Counted from the first letter of the stretch, positions 1 to 8,616 are shown. The stretch: 64,000 bases of DNA from Sulfurimonadaceae bacterium (GCA_028683835.1 JAQUHB010000009.1:1-64000), one strand, 5' to 3'. A program made the numbers and translations. Notes: a model not told the origin generated them from the sequence alone.

Positions 1-1311
1 TTTTTTTACTGTACGTTTAAATACCTGTTTCACATCTTGGTTCATTTGTATATTTAGATTTACTTGTTCAGTATTTTTTATTAAAATATCAACATGTGTG
101 ATTACTTCTGCAAGCTTAATTTCTGATTCATTATTGAGATACTTACTATACGCTTTAACAATATTTACTGCATCTGATTGTAATGGTTGTCGACAATAAA
201 TGCAAACTTCATTTGAATCTTCAACTTCTTGAGAATAATTAGAAGCACTCTTAATAAATGATTTCCATTTTTCTGAATCAGTTGATGGTAGTTTTTTTAA
301 TACTTCAAGCTGCTTTTTAAACTCGTTACTTTCAAAACTATATTTTTCGTATAATTCTAAAATATTTTTAGCTTCTTCTACAAAAGTGCTTGTCTTCTTA
401 GCTGTCTCTTCTATTGACTTTTTGATTGCATTGATTTCACTATATTTTGTCGTTTCGATTTTAATTTTATCTTGAATATTCTGCTGAGAAAGATTTTGAT
501 ATTGGATTTTGAGGTCTTCTAATTTTTTACTATCTTCATCTACGAATTCAAATCTACTTTGTACTTCATCTTCTTGTACAGTGCTTAAATAACTTTGTTC
601 AAAAACACCTTTATTATGTGCTAAAAACTTTTCTGAGTTAATTCTTGGCTTCTCATTTTTTGCACTTTGTATTTCATTGAATAATTTTGTTTTCAATCCA
701 TCAATAGTCTCAATGATGTATGAAAATAAGTTTAATCCAAATGGTTCTACCAACGTAGAATCAATTTCTCTTTTATTTAACAATCCACTTAAGTATGAAG
801 AATCAAAAACTCTTACCATATTAAACGGAGATATAGCTCTTGAAGTATTACTCCAGTTTAATTGATTGGAATTTGACCCTATTGAATAATCAATATCCAC
901 ACTTATTGGTTGTACTGAATCAACATATATATTTGGTAAAATTTCTTTTTCTTCATTACCACCAGCAATTTCATTTAATATTCTAAAATAGCTACTTTTT
1001 CCTGAACCATTTAAGCCAAATAAAACATTACAATTTTCACTAAAACTTATTGATTGCTGATTCTTTAGTGCATTAATTCCACTATTATGTATCAATTTTT
1101 TTACTATTAATTTGTCTGTATTATTTGTAACTTGAGCTGTATTAGCTAATTCACTTTCTTCTACTTCATTTTTTAATAATTTATATACACCGTTAAGCTT
1201 CTCTTCTAATATGTTACCATTTGAATTTATAGCTTCATCAATTAAACTTTTTAACCATAAAGGTTGAGATGTTTTGTATTCATTAAGATAATCTTTAGCA
1301 TGTGCTTTCAT
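1..1311 (-). CDS. Partial AAA/SMC-like ATPase with CxxC (zinc-hook-like), linked to hsdS
   Basis: The frame is open from an ATG at 1311 to the window edge, giving 437 residues with the C terminus missing. A 90-residue helical N-terminal segment precedes the Walker A motif GLNGSGKSS (residues 99-107). A long charged, coiled-coil-like stretch (about 190-360) leads to a CIYC motif at 370-373, and the helical character then resumes. This is the Rad50/RloC layout, in which the ATPase is split by a coiled coil with a zinc hook; Walker B should lie outside the window. The gene starts 3 bp after the hsdS stop, so it is probably co-transcribed with hsdMS. ATPases and RloC-type anticodon nucleases are known near type I hsd genes. 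The effector domain, if any, is not visible, so function is open. Confidence 0.75.
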   Translation of the reverse strand, partial: MKAHAKDYLNEYKTSQPLWLKSLIDEAINSNGNILEEKLNGVYKLLKNEVEESELANTAQVTNNTDKLIVKKLIHNSGINALKNQQSISFSENCNVLFGLNGSGKSSYFRILNEIAGGNEEKEILPNIYVDSVQPISVDIDYSIGSNSNQLNWSNTSRAISPFNMVRVFDSSYLSGLLNKREIDSTLVEPFGLNLFSYIIETIDGLKTKLFNEIQSAKNEKPRINSEKFLAHNKGVFEQSYLSTVQEDEVQSRFEFVDEDSKKLEDLKIQYQNLSQQNIQDKIKIETTKYSEINAIKKSIEETAKKTSTFVEEAKNILELYEKYSFESNEFKKQLEVLKKLPSTDSEKWKSFIKSASNYSQEVEDSNEVCIYCRQPLQSDAVNIVKAYSKYLNNESEIKLAEVITHVDILIKNTEQVNLNIQMNQDVKQVFKRTVKK

Positions 1312-1313
1312 GT

Positions 1314-2546
1314 TTACCCCTCAATTGTTGCCATTTTTGAAAGTAAAATTTCCGTCAAACTCATCAAATCTTTATTCATAGATTCACTTGTCCAAATAAA
1401 GTTACTTAGCCGATTTATCAATTGATAAAATTTATGAATTATTTTAAATTCAGGGTATAAAATCTTTATCTGTTCAAAATCTGTTTTATTTATCATTAAC
1501 ATTGTAGATGAACCTATGGCAATATTTTTAAGATTTCCATGGTTATATAATAAGTTGTAATATAAATATTCAATCATTTCTTTTTGATTTAATATAATCG
1601 AATTGATCTGCTGATTAGTAATACATTTTTCTTTATTTATTACAACTTTCCCCATATCAGAGCCTATGCATGTTACTAACAATGAATTTTCAGTCAATAA
1701 TTTATTATTTAGTTTTTTTATACCTGTTTTTGATAAATATCGAATTGATTTAGTAACAAATTTTCCATAATTTTTATAATCTGTCGGTGTAATAAAAGGT
1801 ACATCAATACCAAAATCTTTCGGACTACTGCTTGATGGTGTTTTTCCTGTAATAACATTCCCAATTTCTCGAATCTCACAAGTTTTCCACCCTTTAGGTA
1901 TCTCGATATCCAACTCATCAGAGTATTCCATTTCACCACCGTTTGATTTATAGGGTTTACCGTTTTCATCTGGAAACTCAAAATTTACAAACCACTCTTT
2001 ATAGATACTTTGTACTGCATCTTCTAGCTTGTGATTTAGTTGTTCGTTGAGTTTAATTCGGTCTGTTATGGTGTGGTACTCTTTAATAAGCTCATTTTGT
2101 TTTTCGATTGATGGAACTGGAAGTTCTAAATCACAAAAATCTTCCCAGTTAAATCCACCTCTTACGCTACTATCCGTTGTAAACCAAGCATTTCTATCAA
2201 ATTCACTTCTTCTACACCACATCATTAGATATTCTGGCAATAATTCATTAGTATTTACAATTTCAAAAACGACATAAGCAGGAGATACAATAACACTATC
2301 TTCGTGTGCAAGGATACTTATTGGAAGAATTTCATCTCTTCCAACGTGCATTGGATTATAAGCAAATTGATTTTTTTCAACAATTTTGTATACTGATAAA
2401 TCTGTGCCAGTAACATTTGCGACTGATGGCATAAATTCTTTAGTTATATTTATGCCTCGAAGATGTTCAACTGTTCGACTATTAGTATTGTTTCTATTTT
2501 TGACTTGTTGAACAAATTTACCAATCTTTTTATAGTTTGATCTCAT
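1314..2546 (-). CDS. hsdS: Type I restriction-modification specificity subunit HsdS
   Basis: 410 residues with the two-repeat plan of HsdS. The first target-recognition region covers about 1-145. A conserved helical spacer follows (about 147-190, ending SIYKEWFVNFEFP), then a second target-recognition domain opening with IPKGWKTCEIREIGNVITGKTP (about 216-240), then a C-terminal helical region. HsdS sets the DNA target of the methylase M2S1 and, with HsdR, of the nuclease. The start overlaps the end of hsdM by 17 bp, so the two are translationally coupled. The target sequence cannot be predicted from the protein alone. Confidence 0.93.
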   Translation of the reverse strand: MRSNYKKIGKFVQQVKNRNNTNSRTVEHLRGINITKEFMPSVANVTGTDLSVYKIVEKNQFAYNPMHVGRDEILPISILAHEDSVIVSPAYVVFEIVNTNELLPEYLMMWCRRSEFDRNAWFTTDSSVRGGFNWEDFCDLELPVPSIEKQNELIKEYHTITDRIKLNEQLNHKLEDAVQSIYKEWFVNFEFPDENGKPYKSNGGEMEYSDELDIEIPKGWKTCEIREIGNVITGKTPSSSSPKDFGIDVPFITPTDYKNYGKFVTKSIRYLSKTGIKKLNNKLLTENSLLVTCIGSDMGKVVINKEKCITNQQINSIILNQKEMIEYLYYNLLYNHGNLKNIAIGSSTMLMINKTDFEQIKILYPEFKIIHKFYQLINRLSNFIWTSESMNKDLMSLTEILLSKMATIEG

Positions 2547-4089
2547 AGCCCAACTCTTTAAAAACTGTTAATAACTCATGTTTCGATTGTTCTTCATCTT
2601 TTAGAAGCTCTGTAAATTCACCTTGAAGTGTTGTCATCTTTGTATCGAAATCTATATTTTCATCTCTGTTTACAAACTCTATATATTTGCTAGGAACGAG
2701 TGAATAGTCTTTTGCTATTACTTCATCTTTTGTGGCGCTTTTACAATATTCTGCTATATCTTTATAAGCCTCTTTATCGCTTTGCCAAATATGATAAGTT
2801 GATGATACTTCATCTAACGTTTCATCGTCAAACTGCACAAATTTTTTCTCAAATGGCACCCCTTTTTTTCTCAAATCCATAAAGAGTATTTCTCCGGTTC
2901 TATCTCTATGGGTTTTTGTTCGGTCATTTTGTTCAAAAGTTCTGAGCTTCTTATTGGCATTGAGTATCCAAAGTGTTACACTGATGTCTGTGGTATAAAA
3001 CATCTTCATTGGCAATACAAGTATAGCTTCCACTAAATCATTTTCTATTAGTTTTGCTTTAATTTTATACTCTTCACCGCCACCACTGAGTGATCCGTTT
3101 GCCAAGATGAATCCTGCTACTCCATTTTGAGAGAGTTTTGATACCATATTGAGTATCCAACCGTAGTTGGCGTTTGATGTCGGCGGAACATCGTATCCTG
3201 CCCATCTCGCATCATCTAGCAGTTCATTAACACCTCTCCAGTCTTTTTGATTAAAAGGAGGATTTGCCATGATAAAGTCGGCTTTTAAATCTTTGTGTTG
3301 GTCTTTTGCAAATGTATCGGCAGGTACATCTCCAAGATTTGCGGAAATTCCTCTAATGGCTAGGTTCATTTTGGCAAGTTTATATGTAGTTGCCGTGTAT
3401 TCTTGACCATAGACTGAGATATCTTTTTTGTTCCCGTTGTGAGCATCTATGAACTTGACAGACTGAACAAACATACCACCACTACCACAAGCAGGATCGT
3501 ATATCTTGCCTTTATACGGTTCTATCATAGTTGCTATCAGATTGACTATTGATTTTGGAGTGTAGAACTCACCTTTTCCTTTTCCCTCTGCAATAGCAAA
3601 ATTACTCAAAAAGTATTCATACACACGACCGACGATATCGTGCCCTTTGTCTTCTATGGTGTTGATGTTGTTGATAGTATCTATAAGAGAAGAGAGCTTG
3701 CTTGCATCCAGTCCAAGTCTTGAGAAGTAGTTATCGGGTAAAGCCCCTTTGAGGGAAGGATTGTTTTTTTCAATCGTTGCTAAAGCTGTATCTATTTTGA
3801 GAGCTATATCATCTTGTTTTGCTTGTTGCTTGATATACGACCATCTTGATTCTTCTGGAAGATAAAACACATTTTCCATAGTATAAAACTCTACCATATC
3901 GATAAATGCTTCTTTTCCCTCTGATAGTAGTTTTTCTCTGCGCTCTTCGAATGTATCACTGACAAACTTTAAAAATATCAGTCCCAAAACAATGTGTTTA
4001 TATTCACTAGATTCAACAGAGCCTCTTAGTTTATTTGCGCTATCCCAAAGAGTCTCTTCCATAGATTTTTGATTTTTTTCTTTTGCCAT
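2530..4089 (-). CDS. hsdM: Type I restriction-modification DNA methyltransferase subunit HsdM
   Basis: 519 residues, normal for HsdM. The N-terminal helical HsdM_N domain (about 10-150) is followed by the N6-adenine methylase core. That core has GEFYTP (173-178), the SAM-binding motif DPACGSGG (198-205) and the catalytic NPPF (276-279). All expected motifs are intact, so the enzyme should be active. It begins the operon hsdM-hsdS-ATPase. An AAAGG-type ribosome site lies upstream of the ATG. No hsdR is found in the window; it may lie left of position 1 or be absent, in which case this would be a solitary methylase. Confidence 0.95.
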   Translation of the reverse strand: MAKEKNQKSMEETLWDSANKLRGSVESSEYKHIVLGLIFLKFVSDTFEERREKLLSEGKEAFIDMVEFYTMENVFYLPEESRWSYIKQQAKQDDIALKIDTALATIEKNNPSLKGALPDNYFSRLGLDASKLSSLIDTINNINTIEDKGHDIVGRVYEYFLSNFAIAEGKGKGEFYTPKSIVNLIATMIEPYKGKIYDPACGSGGMFVQSVKFIDAHNGNKKDISVYGQEYTATTYKLAKMNLAIRGISANLGDVPADTFAKDQHKDLKADFIMANPPFNQKDWRGVNELLDDARWAGYDVPPTSNANYGWILNMVSKLSQNGVAGFILANGSLSGGGEEYKIKAKLIENDLVEAILVLPMKMFYTTDISVTLWILNANKKLRTFEQNDRTKTHRDRTGEILFMDLRKKGVPFEKKFVQFDDETLDEVSSTYHIWQSDKEAYKDIAEYCKSATKDEVIAKDYSLVPSKYIEFVNRDENIDFDTKMTTLQGEFTELLKDEEQSKHELLTVFKELGYEIKL

Positions 4090-4221
4090 TGTCAGCTTGA
4101 CCTTTGATTAACAAATTTTATTAAAAATTAATTTGTATTTATTATATCAAATTTATCTTAGCGTACACGTTTTTGAGCGAAAAAATAACGAAAAGAAGCA
4201 GTGCCATTTTAATGCCTTCAT

Positions 4222-4227
4222 TATAAT
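4222..4227 (+). promoter_or_regulatory. Candidate -10 element for the small ORF at 4257
   Basis: A perfect TATAAT lies 30 bp upstream of the ATG at 4257. No convincing -35 hexamer is present at 17 bp, which is common for the vegetative sigma factor of Campylobacterota. The site is in the divergent gap between hsdM and this small ORF. Confidence 0.35.
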
Positions 4228-4256
4228 ATGGCGAAAGCTTTTAGAAAAGGTCACAT

Positions 4257-4409
4257 ATGAAGCAGCAAGAAGAGCACAATAGATCTTGTAAGAAGAAAAT
4301 TAACTGTGTGATTGGTAAAACAGTTAAACAGACAATACTCAAATTTGGAGTCTTTGCGTTTATGATGTTAGGATGGTATCTGTATTTTAGATATTATGGA
4401 GTGAAGTAG
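4257..4409 (+). CDS. Small single-span membrane protein, hypothetical
   Basis: A 50-residue ORF starts at ATG 4257 with an AAAAGG ribosome site 7 bp upstream and a TATAAT further up. It has a basic N-terminal half with two Cys (C11, C17), then one hydrophobic segment (about 28-46, rich in F, L, M, W, Y) and a short basic tail. It is the only plus-strand gene visible in the island and sits divergent to hsdM. No family is recognised. The ribosome site and promoter make it more than a chance ORF, but conservation is unknown. Confidence 0.5.
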   Translation: MKQQEEHNRSCKKKINCVIGKTVKQTILKFGVFAFMMLGWYLYFRYYGVK

Positions 4410-4454
4410 ATAGATCTTGTAGCTGATGAAAAAAGGAAACAGAAGATTTTATAA

Positions 4455-4664
4455 TCATCCTACTAACTCTAATGTGTTTTCATCCAGATAGCGTACAAGT
4501 TCCATTCTTGAGATATGGATCTTATTGCCGATTTTAACAATCTCTAGCTCTCGATTGCTAATCAACTTTTTTGCCATGTCGACTTTGATTATACCGAGCT
4601 CTTCGACCTCTTTGAGATTGAAGAGAATTCTTTGTGGTAGAAGTGCGTTATAGTCCGTTTTCAT
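4455..4664 (-). CDS. Excisionase-type helix-turn-helix protein
   Basis: 69 residues fitting the short MerR-like/excisionase DNA-binding fold (HTH_17 type). It has a helix-turn-helix (about 15-40) followed by the wing IVKIGNKIHISRMELVRYLDE, typical of Xis and plasmid regulators. It has no effector domain. It sits in the island between the Rep-like gene and hsdM, so it could be the recombination directionality factor for the integrase at 9.3-10.6 kb, or a regulator of the Rep-like gene. The family is fairly clear; the role is inferred from context. Confidence 0.7.
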   Translation of the reverse strand: MKTDYNALLPQRILFNLKEVEELGIIKVDMAKKLISNRELEIVKIGNKIHISRMELVRYLDENTLELVG

Positions 4665-4773
4665 TGTATGTTCCTTTGATGTTTTTTATTTGTAGTAATT
4701 TCTCATAAGAAGTAGATGGTGCAAGATTTTTTTTATAGCGACAAAAGGGGTTATGTCGTTTTGATCAATGAAT

Positions 4774-5667
4774 CTAAGGTTGTATTAAATCTCTCTCCTT
4801 AATGCTGAAGATATTTGTAATATAAGCATGAATTGCCATAGTATCTGGATAACATCTATATTTTTCAAATCCTATTCGTTTGATGTCTCTCTCCCTCAGT
4901 ATTGCACAAGTATCATATTGCTGTAGCAGATAGTTTTTCTCTTTTTTCAGAGGCACATACATCACATGGTATCTGTGTAAAGCGTTTAGAATAGAACTGA
5001 TCAAATTGTTTCTATAGTTGTTAAAAAATTTTGCTTGTAGTTTTAGTTCAAACCGTACAATCTGATAAGGAAGATTCTCCTTTTTAGATTTGTCATATAG
5101 ATATGCTCTTTGCAGTACTTCATCAAGCTTATCATTTGTAATTTTTTCAATGTAACTTGTTGTTTCAAAGAGTTGTGATTCATTTGCAGGATAGTAAGTG
5201 GTCTTTGGAAATTTCTTCGTACACAGTGCTAACACATTTTCAAAACGAGTGTACATATCCATACAAACATCAAGTTCTGTCAGCTTATATGTAATATTCC
5301 TAGTATTAAGATACGCGCATACACTTAGTAGTGTATTATGGGAAATAGTATCCAATGGCTCGTGATATCGTTTCAACCCTGCAAACTTGATAGCAATATA
5401 GTAAGTTGTTACTACCATGTTGTTTAGTGGATTATTCATAGAGAAACTACCCATACGAATGGATGCTATCGTAGTACTATTTGAGCAGATATGATATTCT
5501 CTTATAAAGAAATTTGAATGCATATTTGTAGAATGAGTTTTCTCTAATACATAAAGCTTCTTTGTATATAAGAGAGTAAGTATTCCATCAACAATGAAGT
5601 TTCGAGTTACTTCATTGTTAGAATAAACTTGCAATCCAACTGTATCAATTGATGTTGTATATTTCAT
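4774..5667 (-). CDS. Putative replication initiation protein (phage/plasmid Rep-like)
   Basis: 297 residues without membrane spans. It opens with a SIDTVGLQV-type strand and carries YDKSKKENLPYQIVRFELKL at about 191-210. That Tyr-Lys-Glu stretch followed by an R-x-E-x-x-L strand is typical of rolling-circle and filamentous-phage gene II/X or Rep_trans initiators. No clean HUH (His-x-His) motif is seen, so it would be the non-HUH Rep type or a divergent relative. It stands alone, with a 279-bp upstream gap holding an inverted repeat. If correct, the integrated element can replicate at some stage. The assignment is tentative. Confidence 0.45.
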   Translation of the reverse strand: MKYTTSIDTVGLQVYSNNEVTRNFIVDGILTLLYTKKLYVLEKTHSTNMHSNFFIREYHICSNSTTIASIRMGSFSMNNPLNNMVVTTYYIAIKFAGLKRYHEPLDTISHNTLLSVCAYLNTRNITYKLTELDVCMDMYTRFENVLALCTKKFPKTTYYPANESQLFETTSYIEKITNDKLDEVLQRAYLYDKSKKENLPYQIVRFELKLQAKFFNNYRNNLISSILNALHRYHVMYVPLKKEKNYLLQQYDTCAILRERDIKRIGFEKYRCYPDTMAIHAYITNIFSIKERDLIQP

Positions 5668-5733
5668 CTTCTTATCCTGATGTTAGATAAGAGAATAAAC
5701 GATATTAATCTTAAAATATAATAGATACTTATA

Positions 5734-5758
5734 ACTATGTTATATTATAGAACATAGT
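5734..5758. repeat. Inverted repeat upstream of the Rep-like gene
   Basis: ACTATGTT and AACATAGT form a perfect 8-bp inverted repeat around a 9-bp AT spacer (ATATTATAG), 67 bp upstream of the Rep-like start. It could be an operator or part of an origin. It is too short to be sure it is functional. Confidence 0.3.
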
Positions 5759-5900
5759 AAGGTTTCTTTTATTTTGATTATTATTATCAGAGTTGTCTGA
5801 TAGATCGTTTAGTTTTATTCTCTTTCATCTATGGAAATGCTTTAAAAAAAATATGTACTTAGAAATACCTCATATTTTGTAAATCATTTTTCATAAAGTG

Positions 5901-5941
5901 AAAAAAGAGATTCTAGAGAAGGCGATGAAGTTTCTCTAGAA
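5901..5941 (-). terminator. Rho-independent terminator of the DUF932-DUF2958 operon
   Basis: A perfect 10-bp stem (TTCTAGAGAA at 5911-5920, TTCTCTAGAA at 5932-5941, 11-nt loop) starts 6 bp past the DUF2958 stop. In minus-strand RNA it is followed by UCUCUUUUUU. It closes the leftward operon. Confidence 0.8.
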
Positions 5942-5946
5942 GACAG

Positions 5947-6249
5947 TTAGCAAGTTCTTATGCAAGATAGTGGGACAGGTACAAACGAGAAATCTCGCTC
6001 AACTCCTAAACCTAATGAGCCTCGAAGCGACTCTAACTCCGTTAATGAAAAGTAGCCAAGCTCATCTTCAAGCCCTTGCACATACCCAAAACAGGTGTTT
6101 CTATCAGCTGTCGAACATTCTATGACGTACCATGTCCAGTTGCTATCAGGTGTAAAAAACTTTACATGGCACATTGGATCAGGCGATTCTTCCATTTCAT
6201 ACAGATCAGGGATTGTATCTAGCAATTCTTGCGATATGAGTTTACTCAT
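5947..6249 (-). CDS. DUF2958 family protein
   Basis: 100 residues, acidic. The MSKLISQELLDTIPDLYEMEESPDPMCHVKFFTPDSNWTWYVIE-type opening and the GLEDELGYFSLTELESLRG core match DUF2958, a small family found on plasmids, integrative elements and phages. Its biochemical role is unknown. It is the last gene of a leftward operon, 2 bp after the annealing-protein-like gene and directly before a strong terminator. Confidence 0.75.
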   Translation of the reverse strand: MSKLISQELLDTIPDLYEMEESPDPMCHVKFFTPDSNWTWYVIECSTADRNTCFGYVQGLEDELGYFSLTELESLRGSLGLGVERDFSFVPVPLSCIRTC

Positions 6250-6251
6250 GA

Positions 6252-6911
6252 TTACGCCGCCTCTTGAGAGTTTACCGATCTATTACGATACCAATATTTG
6301 TTGTGGCTTGACCACCTAAATGAAAAAGCTTTTATTGAATCACGAGCGTTGAATATGGCGTCTTTATTTCCGACAATAATAAGCTCTGATCCATGTTCTT
6401 GAATTTGCAATCCTAGTGAGTATAAAGATGAAAACTCATGAGGAGAGAAGCTCTGTTGGGAAGTTTGCGTTTGTTGGGGTTTGTTTTGTTGATTTTGCTG
6501 TGAATGAGAGGAATGACTACTATTTTGCTGTGCGATAGCATTTTGAACTTCAAAAGCGGATGCATACTCTGCTCCACCAAGACCAAAGTTTGCCAGTGCT
6601 CTGCCAACAGCACTCGTCTCACATACTTCGACCATACTGGTTGAATTTATAGAGTTATTATCATCCCCTCTTACTTCTTCTGCATAACCTGTAGCTAGAA
6701 CTTTACCGTCTATGCTTATTTTTGCTTGCATGATAGCACGATGATCATCATTATTTATCAAAAGTGTTTCTATGGTTGCATTTGGAAAAAATTTGCGAAA
6801 GATGTTTATACGCGTCGATACCTGAGTATAATTTTTACCTTCAATGTTGACTGTTGGTGAATTTTTGAGTTCTTTAATCGCTTCTTGTAGCGGATGTTGA
6901 GATTCTTGCAT
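6252..6911 (-). CDS. Putative single-strand DNA annealing / Rad52-like phage protein
   Basis: 219 residues from the preferred ATG at 6911. That start has a GGGGG ribosome site and lies 10 bp after the upstream stop; an upstream ATG at 6953 would force a 32-bp overlap. The N-terminal domain (about 10-130) ends with VCETSAVGRALANFGLGGAEYASAFEV, closely matching the T/S-A-V-G-R-A-L-A signature of ERF/Sak-type annealing proteins. A Gln/Ser-rich linker (about 132-165) and a small C-terminal domain follow. It probably acts in recombination or replication of the element. Exact family membership is inferred from the motif only. Confidence 0.55.
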   Translation of the reverse strand: MQESQHPLQEAIKELKNSPTVNIEGKNYTQVSTRINIFRKFFPNATIETLLINNDDHRAIMQAKISIDGKVLATGYAEEVRGDDNNSINSTSMVEVCETSAVGRALANFGLGGAEYASAFEVQNAIAQQNSSHSSHSQQNQQNKPQQTQTSQQSFSPHEFSSLYSLGLQIQEHGSELIIVGNKDAIFNARDSIKAFSFRWSSHNKYWYRNRSVNSQEAA

Positions 6912-6921
6912 AATTTGCCCC

Positions 6922-7515
6922 CTATGCCACTTCTTCAACGTACGCTGATTCATCTGAAACGAATGATTTACGTCTGTTAATACGAATAGTCGCTGGTTTA
7001 TGAACTATCTCTATACTCATATCAGCATACTTTTCTACTTCATGTCTTTGATCTGCCGATAATAGGGCTTGTTCTACTGCTTCTAAATCCACCAGCTCTA
7101 CTTTAAAAAATCCAGCTTTAAGGAGAGCATCTTCATCCAGTATCTCTAACTTAGCTACGCTTTGTTGCGTAGCTTTTGATACTGTTAGGCTTGAGATCTT
7201 CAATCCTTCAAGTTTCGTTACGCCAAAAGATAGCAGTGCTTTGGATATCTCTTCTTTCCCATACGTTTTTGCAAGTTCAAGCTGCTGTTTCAAATGCATG
7301 AGAAGTCGCTGTTGCTCCTTGATGTAATCTATCTTTACATCAAGATTGGCAAATGCTTCTGCAAGACGATCAGCTTTCATAAATGCTGAGAGATTGGGTG
7401 CTTGTAAAATCTTCAGTACACTTTGATAAAACCACTCTTTGGATTGGCTGTTTCCAGTGTGTAGGGCTATAAGGTCTTCTTCTAATTGAGTATTTTGTGC
7501 TGTGAGGTTTTGCAT
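6922..7515 (-). CDS. Siphovirus Gp157-like protein
   Basis: 197 residues. The centre (about 55-100) is helical. It runs into a beta-rich C-terminal part with KLEGLKISSLTVSKATQQSVAKLEILDEDALL..GFFKVELVDLEAVEQALL (about 102-155). This layout, with helix pair, small-loop strand and 'x-V-x-I-x-D-E-D-A' segment, is that of Gp157, found beside annealing and exonuclease genes in phages. Function is unknown; a recombination accessory role is guessed from context. It lies between DUF932 (14-bp gap) and the annealing-like gene (10-bp gap). Confidence 0.55.
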   Translation of the reverse strand: MQNLTAQNTQLEEDLIALHTGNSQSKEWFYQSVLKILQAPNLSAFMKADRLAEAFANLDVKIDYIKEQQRLLMHLKQQLELAKTYGKEEISKALLSFGVTKLEGLKISSLTVSKATQQSVAKLEILDEDALLKAGFFKVELVDLEAVEQALLSADQRHEVEKYADMSIEIVHKPATIRINRRKSFVSDESAYVEEVA

Positions 7516-7529
7516 AGTTTTTCTCCTTA

Positions 7530-8339
7530 TTATGCTACTAAAGCTTCAGGTTGTTTGATCTGATAGATTCTTTCAGCAAGATCAAATAGCCCAACATTGA
7601 TTTCATAATCTCGTGAGATAGAGGTAATTTCACGAGATGTAAAGCGTCTACCTGTCTCTTTGTTGACTCCTGTAATATTAGATGCACGGGTTAGGTTCTC
7701 TTGCAATATATTCATGATTGTATAGAGGCTGGTGTCCTTTCTATCTTCGTCTCTGTGTGGCTGAAGGAGTTGTTGACTATCTATGTCCAAGTGGGGTGCA
7801 AATTTCAACGGGACAGCAAGCTTCGCAAAAGTTTCAATTTCTGCTTGTGATAGCATTAATGACGAATATGCTTCTATCTTCTGCTCTAGCTTAGGCTTGA
7901 ACTCTGTAATTTTTTGAATGATTTCATCGAGATTATTTTCTAAATCGCCAATGTGACGCAGTTTATAACTATCAAATGTCTCACCGATAACAAGGCCATT
8001 TTCACAAGAAAATCTATAAATACCAATAGATATAGTAAAAGCCTTAGAACGATCAAAAGAATTAAAAAAGAGTATCTCAACGGCTGATTCTTGCGGTGCG
8101 ATAAGGTCATCGAAGTGACGTAGACGAACACAGTGGACTTGTTTATCTTCTCGTGATTCATCTCGGACTGAGGCTACTTGAACTGATGTCACATGCCAAT
8201 TAAATCTGTTTTTCAGTTCGTTTATTATATCAATGCTTGATATTAGAGAGTATTTTTCGCTGGCATTTTCATGCGGGACTGTTGTATATAAGACTGGGTA
8301 ATTCATCAGCTCTGAAGCTGAAAGCGGTAGTTTTGACAT
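7530..8339 (-). CDS. DUF932 (phage/plasmid-like) protein
   Basis: 269 residues. It matches the DUF932 pattern: a strand-rich N-terminal half with HCVRLRHFDD and ILFFNSFDRSKAFTISIGIYRFSCENGLVIG (about 68-125), then a helical C-terminal half. DUF932 proteins are widespread on plasmids, phages and integrative elements, and their function is not established. It is the first long gene of the leftward operon that continues with Gp157-like, annealing-like and DUF2958. Two 30-codon ORFs precede it. Confidence 0.75.
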   Translation of the reverse strand: MSKLPLSASELMNYPVLYTTVPHENASEKYSLISSIDIINELKNRFNWHVTSVQVASVRDESREDKQVHCVRLRHFDDLIAPQESAVEILFFNSFDRSKAFTISIGIYRFSCENGLVIGETFDSYKLRHIGDLENNLDEIIQKITEFKPKLEQKIEAYSSLMLSQAEIETFAKLAVPLKFAPHLDIDSQQLLQPHRDEDRKDTSLYTIMNILQENLTRASNITGVNKETGRRFTSREITSISRDYEINVGLFDLAERIYQIKQPEALVA

Positions 8340-8392
8340 GGGTATCCTTTTATATTTTAAATTAAATTGTGGAAAGTCGTGAGACTAAGAGA

Positions 8393-8485
8393 CTAATCTA
8401 CATCTGAATTTGAATTTGAATCGAGTGTTTTTATTATAAGAGAGCCGATTGTGACGACAATTGCCAAACATTTGAATGGATCCAT
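8393..8485 (-). CDS. Tiny ORF (30 aa) ahead of the DUF932 gene, hypothetical
   Basis: The ATG at 8485 has a good AAAGGAAAA ribosome site. The product has a short hydrophobic stretch (residues 5-19) and a Ser/Asn/Asp tail. It ends 53 bp before the DUF932 start and lies in the same orientation. No family is recognised. It could be a real micropeptide or a leader ORF for the operon. Confidence 0.4.
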   Translation of the reverse strand: MDPFKCLAIVVTIGSLIIKTLDSNSNSDVD

Positions 8486-8523
8486 TTTACTTTTCCTTTG
8501 TTGTATGGGTAGTTTTGAGTATT

Positions 8524-8616
8524 TCATAGAGGTAGATTTTCCTCTTGTAGCGTTTGAATAATTAGCTCTTTTGGTTTTGTGAAGAACACCACTTCTTTTG
8601 ATTCGACTGCTGTCAT
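8524..8616 (-). CDS. Tiny ORF (30 aa) with strong ribosome site, hypothetical
   Basis: The ATG at 8616 is preceded by AAAGGAG at ideal spacing, the best ribosome site in this stretch. The 30-residue product is charged, without a membrane span, and ends EENLPL. It lies 38 bp upstream of the second tiny ORF in the same orientation, so both probably belong to the DUF932 operon. Function is unknown. Confidence 0.45.
   Translation of the reverse strand: MTAVESKEVVFFTKPKELIIQTLQEENLPL

Noticed and set aside
677..865. Plus-strand 62-codon frame
   Set aside because: It lies antisense inside the continuous ATPase frame that runs through the left edge; no ribosome site or family match.
4774..5667. 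Rolling-circle HUH relaxase
   Set aside because: No His-x-His motif is visible, so only a general Rep-like call is made.
6252..6953. Longer start for the annealing-like gene
   Set aside because: It would overlap the upstream gene by 32 bp without a ribosome site; the ATG at 6911 has GGGGG and a 10-bp gap.
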